In this document: one piece after another, positions 20,789-32,849 of the stretch | Layout: each line of letters begins with the position of its first letter | Numbering within the stretch: the stretch's first letter is position 1 | Origin: Pseudomicrostroma phylloplanum | Lineage: Eukaryota; Basidiomycota; Exobasidiomycetes; Microstromatales | DNA length: 64,000 bases | NCBI GenBank assembly: GCA_039545275.1 | Contig: BCHS01000003.1 | Span: forward strand, 372,001 to 436,000 | Reading direction: 5' to 3' | Notes under the pieces: generated by a model | Database searches by the model: none | Told to the model about the DNA's origin: nothing | Seen by the model: the letters and a program-made list of their open reading frames with translations, nothing else | Program-made: the position numbers and the translations under genes

Positions 20789-23700
20789 CTATGGCTTTGT
20801 CCCGCCTGCGCCAATCGCACCGTACGTCGCTCCGCTCTTGCCAGGTCCACCACTGCCAATAGGCGCGGTTGGGCTTGTTGGCATACTTCCTTCCGCATTA
20901 CCACTCCCACTCCCGCTGCCACCCGCACTCGCACTCGCACTCGAGTTCGCACTAACGCCAGTAGAGGCACTACCTGCGCCCGTACTTTGCGACGTGGTCC
21001 CTCCTGCTCCTGCTCCTGCTCCTCCCTGACCCGGCGAGCTGGAGCTAGTCGAGGGGGAGTGTCGCGCAGCATGTGAGTGACCCTGAGATTGAGGTTGATG
21101 CTGCGCGTAGAGTTGTCCGAGTGCATGCGGATGCTGCCACTGCTGCCCCTGCGCCTGTCCCTGCGTCTGGTGAAAGGACTGCTGCACGGGCGAATTGTTG
21201 TTACTGGTATTACCCGCACCCGAGAATAGGCTAGACAAAGTAGAGCGCGAGGAACGACCCGAGGGGTCGGAGGCCATTGCCATAGAGCTGGGACCGGAAC
21301 CGGAACCAGGAGCGGCACTTGAACTCAGGCTGGGAGCAGCACCAGGACCAGGACCGGGACCCCAGATGTCTTCCGCGGACGACGAGGATGAAGAGTGCGG
21401 ACCGGCTAGTCCTCCTCCTGGCGGACCTCCCATGGTCGGAGAGGAGTTCATCGTCGGTGTAGCTCCCCCACCCGAGGCCGCCGCTGAGGACCAGAAAGGT
21501 CCCGCGCCGGGCTTGGGAGAAGGCTCATTCGCAGGAAGTGCAGTGGTTCGGTTCCAGGGCGAGGAAGGCGCACCGGCACCTCCGCTGCTAGGGCCTAGAT
21601 CGTACGCGGGCCTCGCAGAGAAGGGACTCGAGGAGGGGGAGTGCATGCTTGGTCCCGAGGAAGTGGGGTCGAAGATGTCTGCAGATTCATCCGGCGAGCC
21701 CATCGAAGAGGATCTTCTCCCGCGATCCTTGCTTAAGGCGGCTCCGCTGTAGGCGCTCGAGGGCGTGAGGAGGCTGGCAGAGGAGGGATAAGTACTTCCG
21801 CTCGTTGGCGAGTCGCGCATCACGCCGGGAAAGTGAGAGCTTCCCATCGTCGGAGAGTCGTGCATGGGAAGCCCGCTCGTGTTCCTGAAAGGTAAGCGAT
21901 TGAGTCCTCCGCCACCCGCCATCGCTTGAGGAGAGAAGTCTGCGCTGCCTTGGTTCCAGCCAGAAGAGCCAGGAGGCATGGGCAGCATCGGTGAGAGGTT
22001 GCGAGCTAGGACGGGCGATGGATGACCGGAGCCAGGCTGGAAGTCGGGCGTGACCGGATTGAGTCCGGCGGGATAGGCAGGACGACTTGAAGGGGGAGCT
22101 GAGGCATAGCCGCTTGGTCCTGAAAAGTCTGCAGGGTTGTAAGGCGTCATGGAAGGATAGCCTGGGCCAGCTTGCTCGTACGAAGAAGAATTCAGCTGTT
22201 GAGGCATGATGTTGTGGGAATGAGGGCCAGAAGAAGGTCCGGTCATGCCACCTCTGCCACGCTTGTTGGCCTGACTGCCGCCAGAAGCATGTCGTTGAGG
22301 TCCAGACTTGCTTCCTGAGCCTGAAGGCGCGCCGACTGGTGCTCCTTTGCCATCTCGGAATTGCCGCGAGCCTCGGATGTTGGCAGAGCCACCTCTTCCT
22401 GCATTTCCACTGGCAAGCCCTTGACCTGGCTGGAAAGGAGGGGCATGTGGCTCCAATACTCCCCGCGACCACCGCATGGGTTCAGCGAGAGGAGGTGTAC
22501 TGGCCCCTTTTATCTTCTCCACTTCTGCCTCGAGCTCAGCAAGCTGGGCTTCCAGCTCTGCCAGCCTGCCTTCCTCCAGCTTCTCCACCTCTGAAGTGCG
22601 GGCATTCAAAGTCTTTTGCACACCAGCCAGCTCCTTCTCGGCCGCGGCGGTCAGATCCTCTTCCGCCTTGATCCTTTCGGCTGCTGCTGCTTCGGCGCTC
22701 TCAGCCTTCTCTCGAGCCGCGCTCTCCTTCACGACCGCTTCCTTCTCCTTTGCTTCCCAGCTTTCCTGTTCTGATTCCACCGCTTCGGCCTCTTCTGCGA
22801 TGTCCTTTGCAGACTGGTTGGCCTGTCTGATTGACTCCTGCAAGGCCAGGACCTTCTGTTTCGAACGATGGTCTACCGCGCTGGTACGGTCTAGAGACTT
22901 CTTGATGGCTTCGATCTCGTTGCGCAGAGCTTGTTCAGCCCGAGACGCTTCCTTTCGCGCCTGACGGAGCTCTGCCGTCAGAGACTCGCGGAGAGCCTCG
23001 ATCACTTCAGCTTGCGAAAGCTCCTTGTTGCTAGCCGGGTTATCCTGGGATGAGGTCCCGTTGCCGACTTGATGGCCGCTGTCAGAGGCTTGCCGGGGGG
23101 TGAAGGTTCCTCTTGCACTTGTTGAAGGCATGTTGGCGGAGGTAGTTGCATCTCTTGCCTCTGGAGTCGCCATCCCTGCGCTATCGCTCCCGGACGCTGT
23201 GCCTGAAGGGCATGTTCACAGGGGTCATGAGAATCAGCGACATTGTGGAATGGTATCCTTCACTACTAGATTTGCCCACTCACCTCTGATAGTCGTAAAA
23301 CGAGCCGCGAGCTTCGCCTTCCTCTGATCGCGTGATCCAACGGTCATCTCAAGATCGTAATCACTTTCCGGATGTAGACCGTACACGACGATGACTGCCT
23401 CGTCAGCTGCCTTGTCTCCCACCACGACTTGGCTCCAAGCCTGCCCATTCAACACAACCGAGACGCCCGACTCGAACATCCGACTGAGGCTGGGAGAGCT
23501 GGGCCCAGACTTTGACGTCGAGGGAGAGTGATCATCTAAAGATTGTCCGGGGTCCGAGCTATCTGAGAGGTCGTCGCTGTCCGATGCATCGTCATTGACT
23601 GCTGTAGCGCCATCATCGCTGGGCCAGTCATCTTCATCGCTGCCTGCCCGAGCCTCTCGACGACTGACAGCAGCGAACGACTTGCGCAACAAGCTCTCGG

Positions 23701-23935
23701 TCCCTCCGTCTCCGGACTGTCTGAGCTCGCTGATGGGAGGCGGTCTGAGTGACCATCTCATTGAGATCGACACCGGCGTCACCTGCTGAACTTCGAGGCG
23801 GAAAGGGTGCTGCTCGTTGGAGGGTGTCTTCCTTGAGGCCCTACGCTGATTGCTCGACGACGCGAGGCTACTGCTTGCGGCAGCATTGGCAGCATGTAGC
23901 CTCGAGGACGATGATGAGGCCGTGGCAGGCGACAT
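20789..23935 (-). CDS. Coiled-coil protein, AcrB-like (ubiquitination network)
   Basis: Two exons on the complement, 23935-23284 and 23202-20789, joined across an 81-base intron (GTGAGT donor, CTGAT branch site, CAG acceptor); 1021 residues. Residues about 35-215 end in a beta-rich segment (WSQVVVGDKAADEAVIVVYGLHPESDYDL, in two halves interrupted by disorder) that looks like a fibronectin III-type fold. A long Ala/Glu/Lys-rich coiled coil covers about 280-450. The remaining 570 residues are Gly/Ser/Pro-rich and disordered. This architecture resembles fungal proteins annotated 'ubiquitination network signaling protein AcrB', known in Aspergillus nidulans from acriflavine resistance. I recognise the layout rather than a catalytic motif, so function is unproven. 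The tail frame converges on UTP6, 223 bases away. Confidence 0.55.
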
Positions 23936-24151
23936 GGCATGCTCGTCCTGTGGGTATCAATATTGATGTGAGGGAATGGTCTGCCAGGCAAGGCAGAGGT
24001 GGTTTTGCGGGAAGGAGAGTAAATTGTTTCCCCGCCGACACACACTCCTTGAGCCGGGGGAGTTCGTTCCGTTCCGGCTTCGTTTCCCTTTCCGTGTGGC
24101 TCCAAGAAAGAGTGGTCAGACCACTTCTTCCCACCGCACCCTCATTGACTC

Positions 24152-26831
24152 ATGGCTGCTACGGCGATGAGAAGCTTGGCATCTCAGAGCTCGAGGCTCT
24201 GTCGTCCACAAACATGGACAGCAGGACGTCGCCGAAGTGTTTCATCCAGGCGCGGACCTGCTCCCTTTCTGCAAGAGCGCCTCGTCCTGCCTTCTTTATG
24301 CCAACCACTGTCATGTGTGCAAGGGCGGCGGTTGTTCGCATCTTCTCCCACGCAGGCTCTCTGGAAGTCTCCGGTAAATCAATCGGTCTCCCGGGCTAAT
24401 GGCAAAGGGAAGGCGAAGGAAGGAGGCTCCGGCGAAGAGGCAAAGATTGGTCTGACGCTACAAGTCTCGCAGCAAGATCTGGCAGACTTTGGATCAGCAG
24501 GCGAACTTCTGAAAGGTGAGAGACCGAGCTTCGGGTGCTTCTTTTGCTTGGCTTCTGTCTTTACTAAAAGCTTAGCAATCCTATCCTCCAATAGCTCGAA
24601 TGCCGAAAGCACACTCCAATTTCCTCGCGGTACTTCCTGAAGATGGTCAGGGCCACCTGGGCTCTGCCCTTTCTCTCTCCGACCCTCTTCCCTCCGATGT
24701 CACAGCTGCAGTCTTTGTGCCTTTCAACTCGGAGCACACAGCGGGCCGCCAAGCATTCTGGTATACTTCGGCTTACCTACTTGGAGCAGCGCTGGTCCAA
24801 CTGCATGGACCCGAGGTTTGTCTGCTCGCTGGATCTCCGAGGCTGCTTGAGTCCGGTACGGGCGGAAGCGGCTTCTCTTATGAACATCTGCTGCGATTTG
24901 CCGACGAGGCGCAGCAACATGCAATGTCTTCCTATGCTGAATCAGTAGAGACAGTGGGCCGCCTTGTAGCGTCACAGACTCTGCAGCCTAGGGCAGTCTC
25001 CGCAGAGAATATGGCTCAGCTCGAAAGCCTGATCGCCAAGATGGTCTCTCAGAATCTGCCCATCAGGACACAGACCGTGGCGAAAGGAGAAGCGATCGAG
25101 CTCTTTCGAAGCAATCCTTTCAAGGTCGAGAGAATACTAGCTCTTCGTACTGATAGTGTCAGGCTGATCCGCATCGGGGACATTTTCGTCGACATTGCAC
25201 CGGAAGGTCCAGTCCTACCTGACACGGGCCTAGTAAAGGCGCTGAAAGTGACGGAGTGGTCGACAGCTACGTTCGTACCTAGCGATCCCTCGCACCCCGC
25301 TACGTCTCTGCCAACGTCACAGCATCTTCAGTCACTAAGAGGGATCTCGTTCCCGAATGACAAAGTTCTCAAGGCTCACCTTCAAGCGATTGAGAAGGCA
25401 GTGGCATCCTCCCACCACGCTATCGGCAAAGCGCAGCATCTCTTCCTCACTCATCAGTCGTCCCCGGGAACCCCCTTCATGTTGCCTCATGGCGTTCGTT
25501 TAGCTCGCAAGATGGAGAGAGTGATACGTGATCTATATGATGTGCACGGGTACGACGAGATCATCAGTCCACAGCTCTATAAGAAGGACCTTTGGGTCCG
25601 AAGTGGGCATTGGCAGAACTATCGCGATGACATGTTCAGCGTCGAAGGCTTTAAGGAAAAGGACATGAGGGAGGAAGCGCTGGTCCAAAAGACAACGAGT
25701 GAGCGCGACGGCTGTTGCGCTGCTCATTCCGGCTCGACGGCTGGGGACGAAGCTTTCGGTCTCAAGCCGATGAACTGCCCAGGCCATTGCATCATCTTCG
25801 CTTCGCAGCCTCGGACGGTCAAGGACCTCCCGATCCGGTTTGCCGAGTGGTCGCCTCTCCATCGGAACGAGTCTTCGGGCTCGCTTTCTGGTCTGACCAG
25901 GGTTCGACGCTTTCACCAAGACGATGCGCACGTATTCTGCGCTCAGTCACAAGTGGCCTCCGAGATCAGCACAATGCTGCATATGCTATCAGAAGCATAC
26001 AGCCTCTTCGGCTTCCCTCACTTTGAGCTCGTGCTCTCCACTCGTCCTGCCAACTTCATTGGCAGTATTGAGGAGTGGGATCGAGCGGAGCAAGGACTGA
26101 GGGATGCACTGGATGGTACCGGTCTGAAGTGGGAGTTGAACGAAGCAGACGGAGCCTTCTACGGCCCTAAGATCGACGTTAGACTCGTCGACGTCTTAGG
26201 TCGCAAACACCAAACAGCAACGATTCAGCTAGACTTCCAGCTCCCACAACGCTTCGACCTCTCCTATGAAGATGTCAACGAGCAGCCATCAGGCCGCGCT
26301 CGGCCGGTAATGATCCACCGCGCGATCTTGGGAAGCGTAGAGAGGTTCATGGCCATTCTCATCGAGTCGAGGGGCAATCACTGGCCCTTCTGGATCAGCC
26401 CGCGCCAGGCTCTCGTCGTGCCTGTGACTGACACTGAGGAGCTGAGCGCGTACGCTCGCAAAGTGCAGAGATATCTTTCCCTCGGCATCGCCAGTGAGAG
26501 CTCTGCTTCCGCGAGTGCTGCCGCTGCGCGGCCTACACAGACTTTTCACGTAGATGTGGACCGCTCGGCTGATACGCTCGGCAAGCGTATCCGGAAAGCA
26601 CAACTGGCGCGGTACAATTTCACGCTCGTCGTCGGCGAGCAGGAAGCCGCGAACGGGACAGTTCGGGTGCGGCTCAGAGGCGGGGAAGCTGAGCAGCAGG
26701 AAGATCTAGGCAGGATGCAGAGGATGAAAATGGCAGTCGGGGACGAGGTGGAGTGGAAACAGGATATGGGCGAGTGGAAGCTGGACAATCTCAGGGATCT
26801 CTTCTGCAAGCTTGACAGCTGGCATCTGTGA
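24152..26831 (+). CDS. Threonyl-tRNA synthetase, probably mitochondrial
   Basis: Exons 24152-24515 and 24595-26831 (79-base intron), 866 residues. It charges tRNA-Thr. The first 40 residues are Arg/Ser-rich without acidic residues (MAATAMRSLASQSSRLCRPQ), a mitochondrial presequence. A reduced N2/editing-type domain (about 160-335) is followed by the class II core: YDEIISPQLYKKDLWVRSGHW, the zinc-site segment KPMNCPGHC, motif 2 FAEWSPLHRNESSGSLSGLTRVRRFHQDDAH, motif 3 IHRAILGSVERFMAILIE, and an anticodon-binding domain to the end. In the editing domain the usual HxxxH is YTSAY (178-182), and the second metal/ligand segment reads DIAPEGP (321-327). A short hydrophilic insert containing Cys-Cys precedes the zinc segment. 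The start is 216 bases from the divergent AcrB-like gene. Confidence 0.9.
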
Positions 26832-26993
26832 GACCGCCATCACGATGCAGGCATTACAGGCCAGGGGCGGATGGTTGAATGTCGAATCGATGAACACCTG
26901 GAATGGAGCTATTGTACATGCATGCGAATGTGTCAGGGAACGTGGATTCATGTCTCTCGGGCTGTGGATAGGGTAATAGAGAGCAGGTGGGTC

Positions 26994-29900
26994 TTAGTCG
27001 GAGAGACCTAGCTCGTCCTTGATATCGGCAATATGGACTTTGCGTCGTCGGAGGACTTTCTCCTCTGTCACAACGGTGCGCAGGTCCTGGCAAGCGAGCT
27101 ATGAGGAAGACTGGCGGTCAGTACTCTGCATCTAGAAGAAAGCACAGGAACGCAGCTCCAACTCACCTGTAAGAGTCGGTCCACGGAAAAGAGGCGCGAA
27201 GTCATGCTGTGCACGTGCCCATAGAAGGCGGCCGGGGACGAGGTAGCTGTGAGCTCCTTCTCGTTCATCATTAGCATCGCTACGGCTACCCGGAAGAGGA
27301 TAATCATCCCCTCCACAAAGAGGAGATCCCAGACGCGGAAGAGAGTCTGCAAGGTGAGGACAGGCAAGACGAAGGGATAGTCAGCGATTGGACTAGACCA
27401 CAGGCATTGCTCAATACATACTCACCTCGACGGGAAGGCAGTCTGTGTAGAGCGACAAGAACCAAGCGAATGTCACAGCGGGCAGATCGACCCCCAAGTC
27501 CTCCAAATGATCCGCTAATTTGGGCAAGAGCTCGCGTACGAGATCGATCAGCACTCGCTGATCGGCCTGGGATACCAACAAATGTGAAGTATAGTAGTCC
27601 TCTGGGAGAATCTTATCGATGATGCACACCAGGACCCAGAAGGCCTCCTCCTCAGTGGCGTGCGTGAGTAGCAGGGTTGCAGCAAGGTTGTTCATGCCCT
27701 GGCAGTACCCAGTGCTTGGATTATACCATGAGTACGCTGCGAGTACCCGCCGCAATTTCGGGACACCAGGCCCATCGCCTCCAAAGTAGATGTTGGTTGG
27801 CATGGTGCGATGCACGTCAAGATCGATCTGAACAAGACAGGGATTGGACTCAGAGACGTGCTCGTCTAGTAGATCTTGGAAGAGTCCGGGCTCTGCTACC
27901 TCGCTTGCGCCACTGCATTCCGCCCAGATCTTGGGTCGATGGGCCAGAGGGATCCCCTCCTGACACAGCCGGAGGAATTGTTTACGGTCCTCTTTGCCTG
28001 CCTTGTCGTCACCCATGAGATGCACACCAATGAGACCGTGATGGTACTGGTCCTCCGCCCGTGAGGCGCGACCGTCTGCTAGCAGACCGCGAGCGCTAGT
28101 TGGTGAGACCTTCTCTTTTTCACGTTCCTGTGCTCCCACTGCATTGTCAGCTGGTCGTGTCATGGCTGTGCGACGATGCTGGATGAACATGTCCCATTTG
28201 GCCTTTTGGACTTCTTGATGCTGCGAATGCATTACTTTGAGCTGATCGAGAAGATGACGGACAGTCTCGGAGGTAGCTTTTGGCTCACGCGTCTTAGGTG
28301 TGCCTATCTTCGTAGGCTCGTTGGAGGGCCCGTCAGAAACTTTGGAGGGGTCGCTTGACAACTGAAACTCTCTCTCTTGCCCTGGACTGGTAGGGCCAGC
28401 GTCGAGTCCCGAAGATGCACTGACCTGCGAAGTCTCGGTCGAGGGCCTGCCTCGAGCTATTCCCAGAAGCCTGACAGGGCTCGTCTCCGGAGACTGGTCG
28501 ATATCTTCAGTGGCAGTTCTGCTTGGAGTGGTAGGCATGGGATCTGCGATCACAATAGATGTCTCCTCGCTGGTTTCCTCTTCATGTGTAGTGATACTCT
28601 CCGCGTCGGTATCCGCCTCGCTTTCGCTCTGCCTATCTGAGCCACCGCGGGCTGCCACACCAACTCTGATGCCCGTCAGACAGGCAGGGGCCGGTGTCGA
28701 CGCTTTTCTCGCCTGCCTTAGCAGACGAACATCGGCCGGCGTGGCATCGTACACAAAGCCGAACACATCCACAGCTCGGTCGTCAAAGCCGATCGCGGAG
28801 GAGCGCACCGGCTGAGGGATAACGAGATTGCTTTTGCCACCATAGACTTCAAATTCGTCCCCAGAACTTTCGTCGCTGCTGCCATTGCGGACTGGTACGC
28901 GAGTCGGCCGACGGCCCGGTTGAGAGAAGAGAGCCAGCGTCGGCGGCTTGCCATCGAGAGGAACAATGGCTTCGAGCTCTACTGGTAGTCCAGCTTCTCC
29001 TGCGTTCTCTTGTGGGCCCTTAGTCGGCGCATGAGCCTGAGGGCCTGCCCTGTCGGCCAGAGATGGTGCTCGAGGCTGATGACCTCCATAGCCAAGGTGT
29101 CGCGGCAATCGCGTGACATTTGGCTCTATGCGTGAGTGGGGCGCAAGACGTGTGTCACTCCGTCGTCCGCTGCGACGGCTCACAGCTGTTGTGCCAGACC
29201 CAGAAGCAGACTCGACGATGGCAGCAGCAGCTTGTGCAGCAATCGAATGTGGCCGTGGCTGCTGCTTCACACTGCTACTGGCCTTGAGCTGAGCGCGCTG
29301 GAGAGGAGCCTGAGGAGCCGATGGTCGACGTGTCGTCGTTTGCTGTCCTGCACTTCTATTCGGAGGCTCGTCGATATGAAGCCCCTCGTCTATAGAATTC
29401 TTGACCACATTGACAGCCTTCTGAGCCACTTGCTCAGAGACCTTGCGGCCACGATTATGCAATAGACTCGAAGCGTCGTTGCCAAGGATGCGAGTAGCAA
29501 GGAAGATTGCCTTGACCGAGGGCGGTCTGGGGAGAGCCTTGAGGTCTATGTGGTGAGCTGGCTGCTCAGATGGAGAGACTGGAGCTGAGCAAATCGCTTC
29601 ATGGAGTGCGGAGATTACGTCTCTGCCAGAGGACGTGCGATCAAAATGCGGGTGTATCGATGTGGCAGTATCTTCAGATGACTCGATTCTGATGGCCGAC
29701 TGGAGAGACGTCTCCGAATGGACAGGCGTAGAGTCAGCTCGGGCAGGTGTCTTGACATCTGTCCCAGGCAAAGCAACAGCGTCGGGCAACACGGGTATCG
29801 GCGGCACCTCTTTCTTGCTCTTTCTCCATCCGAAGCTGCTAAAGAAGCCTGGAGTTGATGATGACGGTCGCAAGCTAGGCCCGGAAGGAAGAGTGACAGA

Positions 29901-31754
29901 CCCAAGCGCTGCCGGAGTGTACGTATCCGGGGCAGAGCCGTCTGCGGTTGTTGCTGGCAGAAGAGTTGATTGCGTTGTCGCCATAGCTTTTCGATCTTTG
30001 CTTTCGTGGTTCCATGGCAGCAGACCGTCTACAGCTCTTGAGCTGGAGCGACGTGTGCTCGCAGGCGAGCTACCAGTGGTGGACCGGCGAGAGCTCCGGG
30101 TGCTCACCGCTGAGTCTGAGTGGCTACTTTCGGGAGTGGGCATCGCGGTAGATGCGCCGCCGCCAGGGGAAAGGGCAGCTTGAGACTTTCCCGAACTAGG
30201 CTGTGCAACACCTGCGACCCACTGTTGTGAAGAGGGGGCTCGATACTTCGCAGACAGGCTAGTATCCGCAGAGACCGCGTTGACGGAGCTGCTTCCCACA
30301 GCAATCTCGTCCAGCATTGCCTCCTGAAGCGAGACAGGCAAGCTTGGCTCATGTAACATATCAGCCGCACTTGCTGCTGATCGTGGGCGCCTTTTCTGAT
30401 CCACGTCGGCCGTCCGTGAGTAAACACTAGCGCGCCTTGAAGAAGGGTATGCTGGTGTATTTGGAGTAGATAGCCAATTTCGCTGCGCAAGTGTCCTGAC
30501 CTGCTCTTCAACATTGATGCTGACCTGGGGCATATCAGCAAGAGCTCTAGCAACAGCCCGGTCGATGGTCCCTGCTGCAATGCCATGCTGGAGACAGACA
30601 GCCAGGGTAGCCTCTTGCCTCGTTTCAAATCGGCGCTTCATAGCGTCCATCTGCGTAGCAAACCGCTCGCCTTGATCTCTGATATTTTGCGTCATAGCAG
30701 CAATCTCCGACAAGGCTTCCGCAAGGGCTCGAGACAGCTTTCTACAGAGCTCGACGCTTTCCGTCTCTCTCGACTTCGGCCCATGAGCGAACATGGCACC
30801 CTCACTCAGAACTGGAGAGCTCAGGCTCTGATGAGGTGCACCGTCCTGTACGGGAGCAAGTGAAGGACGTGAGAACGAAGACGAGAGCTGCCGAGGCGAG
30901 CTTCTCGGCCTGATCGTCGCCCCCATCAATCTCTGCAGCTCATCGTCAGACATGAGATGCAGTCTTGAGAGGAAACCGATCTCATCATTGTCCAATTCAT
31001 CTGCCTCGTCATCATCGTCATCATCCTCGTATGGATCCCGAGCTCTACGGATACCTTGATGCGCTCGGCTATTCGGCCGCGGCTCGCCGCTTGTAGGACC
31101 ATCACGGAAGTCTTGCCGAAGCAGCGGCGAGGAAGGAGGATTCGCTCGCGATGGTGGTCGACTACTCTGCCTGCTCCCAGATGGTCTGATACCAAGATGG
31201 CTCTCGCTTCGAGGATCTTCTTGGTGCGGACTGTATGGTCCTCGCGCCCTGGAGGCAGGACGAGCCTGCGCACTAAGACCGGGTTGTCCTGAGGGGGATG
31301 GTCCTCTCAAAGCAGACAACGATGACTTGGGAGTGAGAGCCCCCATCTGGGACCTGTTGGTATCGTCTTCAGCGGCGTCGCTCTCGTATCTTCTTTCGCT
31401 GGGAGCTACGGAGCTTGGTGTCCGCCTTTCGCCAGGGGTCTTTCCTCCATCATCTTCGCCATCACTACCCTCGGGTTCCGCTGAGCTGCCTGCAACGCTA
31501 GACGTCACTCTGGGAAAGACCGATGCGCCTGTGGCATCTTTCGCTTGGAGACTTGACTGTAGCGCTTTCAAGTCGAAGTAATGCCGTCCTGCTGACGCTT
31601 CGATGCCCGAAGTCCGCGGTTGATGATCATGTGATGTGCCAGGCCGAGAGGAACGCTGCGAGGAAGTGTACGAGGACGAAGCAGCAAAGGCGGACAGGGG
31701 GTCAAAAAGTGGATCGTCGCCAGCATCTGAGACATTCCCTGCTGCTGACCCCAT
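26994..31754 (-). CDS. TBC-domain RabGAP with long disordered N-terminus
   Basis: Three exons on the complement: 31754-27426, 27346-27167 and 27098-26994; 1537 residues. The second and third exons restore the end of the TBC domain: LPVE|TLFRVWDLLFVEG at the first junction, and RLLQ|LACQDLRTVV at the second. TBC proteins accelerate GTP hydrolysis by Rab GTPases. The dual-finger residues are intact: IDLDVHRT (Arg finger R1316) and YCQGMN (Gln finger Q1352). The TBC domain starts near residue 1255 (EGIPLAHRPKIW). Residues 1-1230 are Ser/Pro-rich and disordered, with an acidic run near 245 and a helical stretch near 340-400. The Rab target is not evident; I could not assign it to a named yeast Gyp. 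It is convergent with the ThrRS gene (162 bases) and divergent from CDC26. Confidence 0.88.
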
Positions 31755-32093
31755 CCTCAGATGGTAAGCAGGGCGGGTGTTGTGATGCTCTCTTCAAGCA
31801 GAGGTCGCAAGAGTAGTGGTAGGCGGTTGTGGGAGGGCAAGGCGAGGGTGACAGCCGAGGCGAGCTCTTCTCCACTTTTGCGGGAGCGTGTTGCACAGAG
31901 AGCAACACTTCGCTCCGCATCTTCTCCGCCCATACAACTGCCCATAGGCATCTCGACAGACAAGACCTTACCAAACGCGGCTTGTACGTCCAGTAAAGGC
32001 TCAGGCTCAAGGTCGGATCGAGACAGCCTCCTCGGCCTCGCAGCTGTCGGTCAACCAAACGTTCTCGCTCTTCGATCGTTGCCTACAAGCACA
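31755..32093. promoter_or_regulatory. Divergent promoter region, TBC gene / CDC26
   Basis: A 339-base interval between two divergent start codons. The CDC26 frame stays open through it, which misleadingly suggests a 185-residue protein, but the extension is compositionally unlike a CDC26 N-terminus. Confidence 0.45.
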
Positions 32094-32318
32094 ATGATAC
32101 GAAGGCCCCCTACAAGCATCCTCGTCTCATCGAGCGACGTCGAAGAGCTCAAAGCAGCCAGAAGGAAGGCGCAAGAGGATAGCACCAGCACAGCAAATCA
32201 GCAGAAGGCGGCCACACCATTGCAAGATCAACCTGACTCAAGCCAACACCCCGCAGACAGGCGGGCCGGGGAGAGGAGGGAAATGACGGCAGCTGAGCGA
32301 ATCGGCTTGACGAGATGA
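32094..32318 (+). CDS. CDC26: CDC26, small APC/C subunit
   Basis: A 74-residue protein beginning MIRRPPTSILVSSSDVEELK and ending AAERIGLTR. The N-terminal MxRRxPT-x-I/L block followed by a D-[VI]-E-E segment, and a C-terminal R-I-G motif, match CDC26 of animals and fungi (e.g. human MLRRKPT and DRIGY). CDC26 is a non-catalytic subunit of the anaphase-promoting complex; its extreme N-terminus inserts into the TPR superhelix of CDC16 and stabilises it. That fixes the start at this ATG, because the N-terminal Met is part of the interaction. The central 40 residues are hydrophilic and unconserved. CDC16, its partner, is encoded about 22 kb downstream. Identification rests on short motifs, so a profile search would be the check. 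Confidence 0.8.
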   Translation: MIRRPPTSILVSSSDVEELKAARRKAQEDSTSTANQQKAATPLQDQPDSSQHPADRRAGERREMTAAERIGLTR

Positions 32319-32849
32319 TCATACCCGGACTGCTACCACACTCAATCTACGCGTGAGCGGTGTATTTAACAAGCATACCTGCTTTTCTTGAGTACCGATT
32401 CGACATGAGACGGCTTGTAGTGCTCTCCCATTCTCTCATTCTCTCTGAAACATACCCAAAGGCTTCCCGAGGGCTAGAACTTTGTGGCCTGGTCAGCTTT
32501 CGTGAAGCGCGTTCCCAGGGTCAGACTCGCGCGAGACTCGGCCTACGACGATGTGACCGTATGAGAATGCGAGAGCTGCGGTCTCTGTGACAATGCCATA
32601 CATGAGTCACTACTCTGCTCGACCGCCCTCATGAAGTTACTGACGTGGGTGTGCTGGTGTGGTCTCTCGGAACTGCAGGGCGAGGTGGAGAACGCGTCCC
32701 AAAAAAGCCAGACCTTCGTGGAGCGGTCCTTCCGTTTTCCGTCAGTTCACCATCACCATTTCGTTCTCTTGCGCAAATTTTGGGCGCTGATCCCGTTAGT
32801 CTTGCTCAGTCTCGACATTGCAAGAGCCTCGCTTCCGTCGTCGGTGGAT
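32319..32849. other. Intergenic region, CDC26 / POM152
   Basis: A 531-base interval between two genes on the same strand. From 32631 on, the POM152 frame is open with an in-frame ATG, so an alternative 73-residue extension of POM152 is possible. Nothing else is supported. Confidence 0.4.

Noticed and set aside
21687..22472. 261-codon minus-strand frame inside the AcrB-like gene
   Set aside because: It is another frame of the coiled-coil/disordered coding region; the joined 1021-residue reading explains the DNA.
31761..32093. 111-codon N-terminal extension of CDC26
   Set aside because: CDC26 function depends on its own N-terminal Met segment, and the extension is biased promoter-like sequence.
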